This document shows positions 61,520-64,000 of a stretch of DNA of 64,000 nucleotides, piece after piece. The translations under genes were made by a program, and so were the position numbers. Position 1 is the stretch's first letter; every line of letters starts with the position of its first letter. Location: NCBI GenBank assembly GCA_035707805.1, contig DASSTS010000049.1, positions 1-64,000 of the forward strand, in the 5' to 3' direction. The notes beneath the pieces were generated by a model. The model saw nothing but the letters and a program-made list of their open reading frames with translations. It did no database searches and was not told the origin of the DNA. This stretch comes from Castellaniella sp035707805 (GTDB lineage Bacteria; Pseudomonadota; Gammaproteobacteria; Burkholderiales; Burkholderiaceae_B).

Positions 61520-62809
61520 ATGGCTGAACCGCATTCCCATCCCCTGCCCTCGTATCTGGATCCAAGCCACCCCGGCCCCTGGGGCATCTACCTGGAACAG
61601 GTGGACCGGGTCACGCCCTACCTGGGTTCGCTGGCCCGCTGGGTCGAAACCCTCAAGCGCCCCAAGCGCATCCTGGTGGTGGACGTCCCCGTCGAGCTGG
61701 ACAACGGCACCGTGGCCCACTTCGAGGGCTATCGCGTGCAGCACAACACCTCGCGCGGTCCCGGCAAGGGCGGCGTGCGCTATCACCAGGACGTCACCCT
61801 GTCCGAGGTCATGGCCCTGTCGGCCTGGATGTCGGTGAAATCCGCCGCGGTGAACCTGCCCTTCGGCGGCGCCAAAGGCGGCATCCGCATCGATCCGCGC
61901 CAATATTCCATGGCGGAACTCGAACGCATCACGCGCCGCTACACCAGCGAGATCGGCGTGATCATCGGCCCCAACAAGGACATCCCCGCCCCCGACGTGA
62001 ACACCAACGGCCAGATCATGGCCTGGATGATGGACACGTATTCCATGAACGAGGGCAGCACCGCGACCGGCGTCGTCACCGGCAAGCCGGTCTCGCTGGG
62101 CGGCAGCCTGGGCCGCATCGAGGCCACGGGGCGCGGCGTCTACGTCGCCGCCTGCGAGGCCGCCCGCGAGTCCGGCATCGACATCAAGGGCGCCCGGATC
62201 GCCATCCAGGGCTTCGGCAACGTCGGCGGCACGGCGGCGCGCCTGTTCCACGAGGCCGGCGCCCTGGTCGTGGCCGTCTACGACCACACCGGCATCGTCT
62301 ACGACGAACGCGGCCTGAACGTCCCGGCCCTGATCGACCACGTCCGCCAGGCCGGCGGCGTGGAAGGCGCCGCGGGCACCCAGTCGCTCAGTCCCAAGGA
62401 ATTCTGGTCGCTGGAGACCGAGATCCTGATCCCGGCAGCCCTGGAGGGCCAGATCACGCACGACAACGCTGACCTGATCCGCACGCGCATTCTGGTCGAG
62501 GGCGCCAACGGCCCGACGACGCCGGAGGCCGATGACATCATCTCGTCCAAGGGCACGGTGATCGTGCCCGACGTGGTGGCCAACGCCGGCGGCGTGACGG
62601 TCAGCTATTTCGAATGGGTGCAGGACTTCTCCAGCTTCTTCTGGACCGAGCAGGAGATCAACCACCGCCTCGAGGCCATGATGCGGTCCGCCTACGGCGC
62701 CATGTCGGGCGTGGCCCGTCAGCACGGCGTGTCGTTGCGCACGGCGGCGTTCATCGTCGCTTGCACGCGCATCCTCGAGGCCCGCCAGGTGCGCGGCCTT
62801 TACCCCTGA
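61520..62809 (+). CDS. gdhA: Glutamate dehydrogenase (Glu/Leu/Phe/Val dehydrogenase family)
   Basis: NAD(P)-dependent enzyme that links glutamate to 2-oxoglutarate and ammonium. The 429-residue hexamer-type protein shows the catalytic lysine in LPFGGAKGGIRIDP near 113-126, PAPDVNTNGQIMAWMMDTYS near 155, and the nucleotide-binding GFGNVGGTAARLF near 233. Cofactor preference cannot be decided here. The gene has AAGG about 9 nt before the ATG, and its stop overlaps the asparaginase start (TGATG). Confidence 0.94.
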   Translation: MAEPHSHPLPSYLDPSHPGPWGIYLEQVDRVTPYLGSLARWVETLKRPKRILVVDVPVELDNGTVAHFEGYRVQHNTSRGPGKGGVRYHQDVTLSEVMALSAWMSVKSAAVNLPFGGAKGGIRIDPRQYSMAELERITRRYTSEIGVIIGPNKDIPAPDVNTNGQIMAWMMDTYSMNEGSTATGVVTGKPVSLGGSLGRIEATGRGVYVAACEAARESGIDIKGARIAIQGFGNVGGTAARLFHEAGALVVAVYDHTGIVYDERGLNVPALIDHVRQAGGVEGAAGTQSLSPKEFWSLETEILIPAALEGQITHDNADLIRTRILVEGANGPTTPEADDIISSKGTVIVPDVVANAGGVTVSYFEWVQDFSSFFWTEQEINHRLEAMMRSAYGAMSGVARQHGVSLRTAAFIVACTRILEARQVRGLYP

Positions 62810-63786
62810 TGCCGCGCCTGCTCCTGATCGGCACCGGCGGCACCATCGCCGCCACGGCCGCCGATGCCCGCCGGCTGACCGACTACCAGGTCACCGAGGG
62901 CATCGGCGCGATGCTGGCCGCCGTCCCCGGGGCCGGCGAGCTGGCCGACATCCGCTGCGAGCAGCCGTTCAACACCGACAGCCGGGCCCTGCGCACCCCC
63001 CAGGTGCTGCAGCTGGCCCGGCGCGTCGGCCAGGCCGCCGCGGATGCGTCGATCGACGGCATCGTCATCACGCACGGCACCGACAGCCTCGAGGAAACCG
63101 CCTTCTTCCTGCATCTCACGGCGGGGGGTCCGACACCGGTCGTGCTGGCCGGCGCCATGCGGCCCGCCTCGGCCCCCAGCGCCGACGGGCCGCTGAACCT
63201 GCTGAACGCCCTGCTCGTCGCCCGGGACCCCGCCAGCCGGGACCGGGGCGTGCTGGTGGCCATGAACGACCGCATCCTGAGCGCCCGGCTGGCGACCAAA
63301 GGCCACACCACCCGGGTCGACGCCTTCGGCGCGGACGGCCTGGGGGTGCTGGGATCGGTGTGCGACGGCCAGGTCCGCTACCACTTGCGGCCCGAGCCGC
63401 GCCCGGCCGCGCCCGTGTTCGCGCTGACCGGCCTGCGCGCGCTGCCGGCCGTCGACATCATCCACGACTACCAGGACGCGCCGCTGCATCCCTATCAGTC
63501 CGCCATCCAGTCGGGCGCCCGGGGAATCGTGGTGGCCGGCTTGGGCAACGGCAGCCTCAGCCCGATGGCCGAACGCGGCTGCGCGATGGCCGCGCGCCGC
63601 GGCCTGGTGTGCGTGCGGGCCAGCCGCGTCCCGCGGGGCAGCGTCACCGCCAAGGCTTCCGACGCGGGCGCCGGCTTATTGGCGGCGCACGAGCTCAATC
63701 CGCTGCAGGCCAGGATCGCGCTGCGGCTGGCGCTGGCGCACGGCCTGGACCGCGACGCCATCGACGCGCTGTTGCAATCGCTATAG
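62809..63786 (+). CDS. L-asparaginase
   Basis: Hydrolyses asparagine to aspartate and ammonia. The 325-residue product has both threonine active-site motifs: LLIGTGGTIAATA near residue 4-16 and IVITHGTDSLEETAFFLHL near 82-100. There is no obvious signal peptide, so a cytoplasmic form is likely, although the high-affinity type II enzymes share the same motifs. It is coupled to gdhA by the TGATG overlap, suggesting joint use of amide nitrogen and glutamate. Confidence 0.93.
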   Translation: MPRLLLIGTGGTIAATAADARRLTDYQVTEGIGAMLAAVPGAGELADIRCEQPFNTDSRALRTPQVLQLARRVGQAAADASIDGIVITHGTDSLEETAFFLHLTAGGPTPVVLAGAMRPASAPSADGPLNLLNALLVARDPASRDRGVLVAMNDRILSARLATKGHTTRVDAFGADGLGVLGSVCDGQVRYHLRPEPRPAAPVFALTGLRALPAVDIIHDYQDAPLHPYQSAIQSGARGIVVAGLGNGSLSPMAERGCAMAARRGLVCVRASRVPRGSVTAKASDAGAGLLAAHELNPLQARIALRLALAHGLDRDAIDALLQSL

Positions 63787-63788
63787 GC

Positions 63789-63807
63789 GCCGGGCCTTGC
63801 GCCCGGC
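63789..63807. terminator. Hairpin between asparaginase gene and tdh
   Basis: GCCGGGC (63789-63795) and GCCCGGC (63801-63807) form a perfect 7-bp stem with a 5-nt loop directly after the asparaginase stop and between convergent genes. It lacks a T tract. Confidence 0.45.
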
Positions 63808-63831
63808 CCGCCCCCGGGGCTGCGGACGGGA

Positions 63832-64000
63832 CTAATCCCAGTCCAGGACGACCTTGCCGCTCTGACCCGACAGCATCGCCTCGAATCCCTGGCGGAAATC
63901 CGCGACCGGGTAGCGGTGCGTCAGGATGGGCGAGAGATCCAGGCCGCTTTGCAGCATGGCGACCATCTTGTACCAGGTCTCGAACATCTGCCGGCCATAG
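63832..64000 (-). CDS. tdh: L-threonine 3-dehydrogenase, C-terminal fragment
   Basis: The window ends inside this gene; only the last 56 codons are visible. They read YGRQMFETWYKMVAMLQSGL, then DLSPILTHRYPVADF and, at the end, SGQSGKVVLDWD, which matches the C-terminus of Tdh (zinc-dependent medium-chain dehydrogenase that oxidises threonine to 2-amino-3-ketobutyrate). The stop is TAG at 63834-63832. The partner kbl is not visible. Confidence 0.9.
   Translation of the reverse strand, partial: YGRQMFETWYKMVAMLQSGLDLSPILTHRYPVADFRQGFEAMLSGQSGKVVLDWD

Overview
The window is dense, GC-rich DNA from a Gram-negative bacterium. Gene content and order point to a betaproteobacterium of the order Burkholderiales, probably family Alcaligenaceae (Bordetella/Achromobacter/Castellaniella type). 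The supporting blocks are kdsD-kdsC-lptCAB-hpf-ptsN-hprK-rapZ, rsmI/yraN-diaA-dolP, gpmA-envC-ctpA-moeB, grxC-secB-gpsA and rsmB-DUF4390-ntrYX/fmt-def. The family assignment is inference from synteny. I saw no rRNA, tRNA, CRISPR array, prophage or complete insertion sequence. No gene-free stretch exceeds about 300 bases.

Layout. 1-2819: 3' part of a large flavin/iron-sulfur oxidase. 2820-3115: non-coding spacer holding a 204-bp element bounded by perfect 32-bp inverted repeats. 3116-6429 (minus): apt and a copper module (YcnI-like, CopC-CopD fusion, DUF2946). 6479-14084 (plus): Kdo synthesis and LPS export, ribosome hibernation, the nitrogen-PTS/HPr kinase/RapZ cluster, and rlpA. 14072-19759: rsmI facing yraN-diaA-dolP-thioredoxin-argB-HAD phosphatase, then moeB. 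19756-23492 (minus): gpmA-envC-ctpA-moeB. 23582-28258: rhodanese-like protein, grxC, secB, gpsA, comF-trmL and a methyltransferase. 28255-36233: rimO, rsmB, DUF4390, an NtrY/NtrX-like two-component pair, fmt and def. 36269-40198: msrPQ, with a divergent OmpR-type two-component system. 40270-42950: dprA, HMG-CoA lyase and a small membrane protein. 42994-51440 (minus): a branched-chain-amino-acid-type (LIV) ABC importer flanked by two acyl-CoA ligase-like genes, divergent from a Crp/Fnr regulator. 52276-58186 (minus): a second LIV importer with a fused permease-ATPase and a LysR regulator. 58256-61274 (minus): cysHDN. 61520-63786: glutamate dehydrogenase and asparaginase. 63832-64000 (minus): 3' end of tdh.

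Main points of interest. (1) rpoN is absent between lptB and hpf, and the NtrX-like regulator has no AAA+ sigma-54 domain, which suggests loss of sigma-54 control. (2) Two palindromes lie between msrPQ and the adjacent two-component genes. (3) The LIV importer with two ligases includes a PaaK-like protein lacking the usual ATP-binding motif. (4) Several enzyme-like proteins lack expected active-site residues (EnvC, rhodanese). (5) Consensus-like -10 boxes sit 6-8 nt before several start codons, which suggests leaderless mRNAs.
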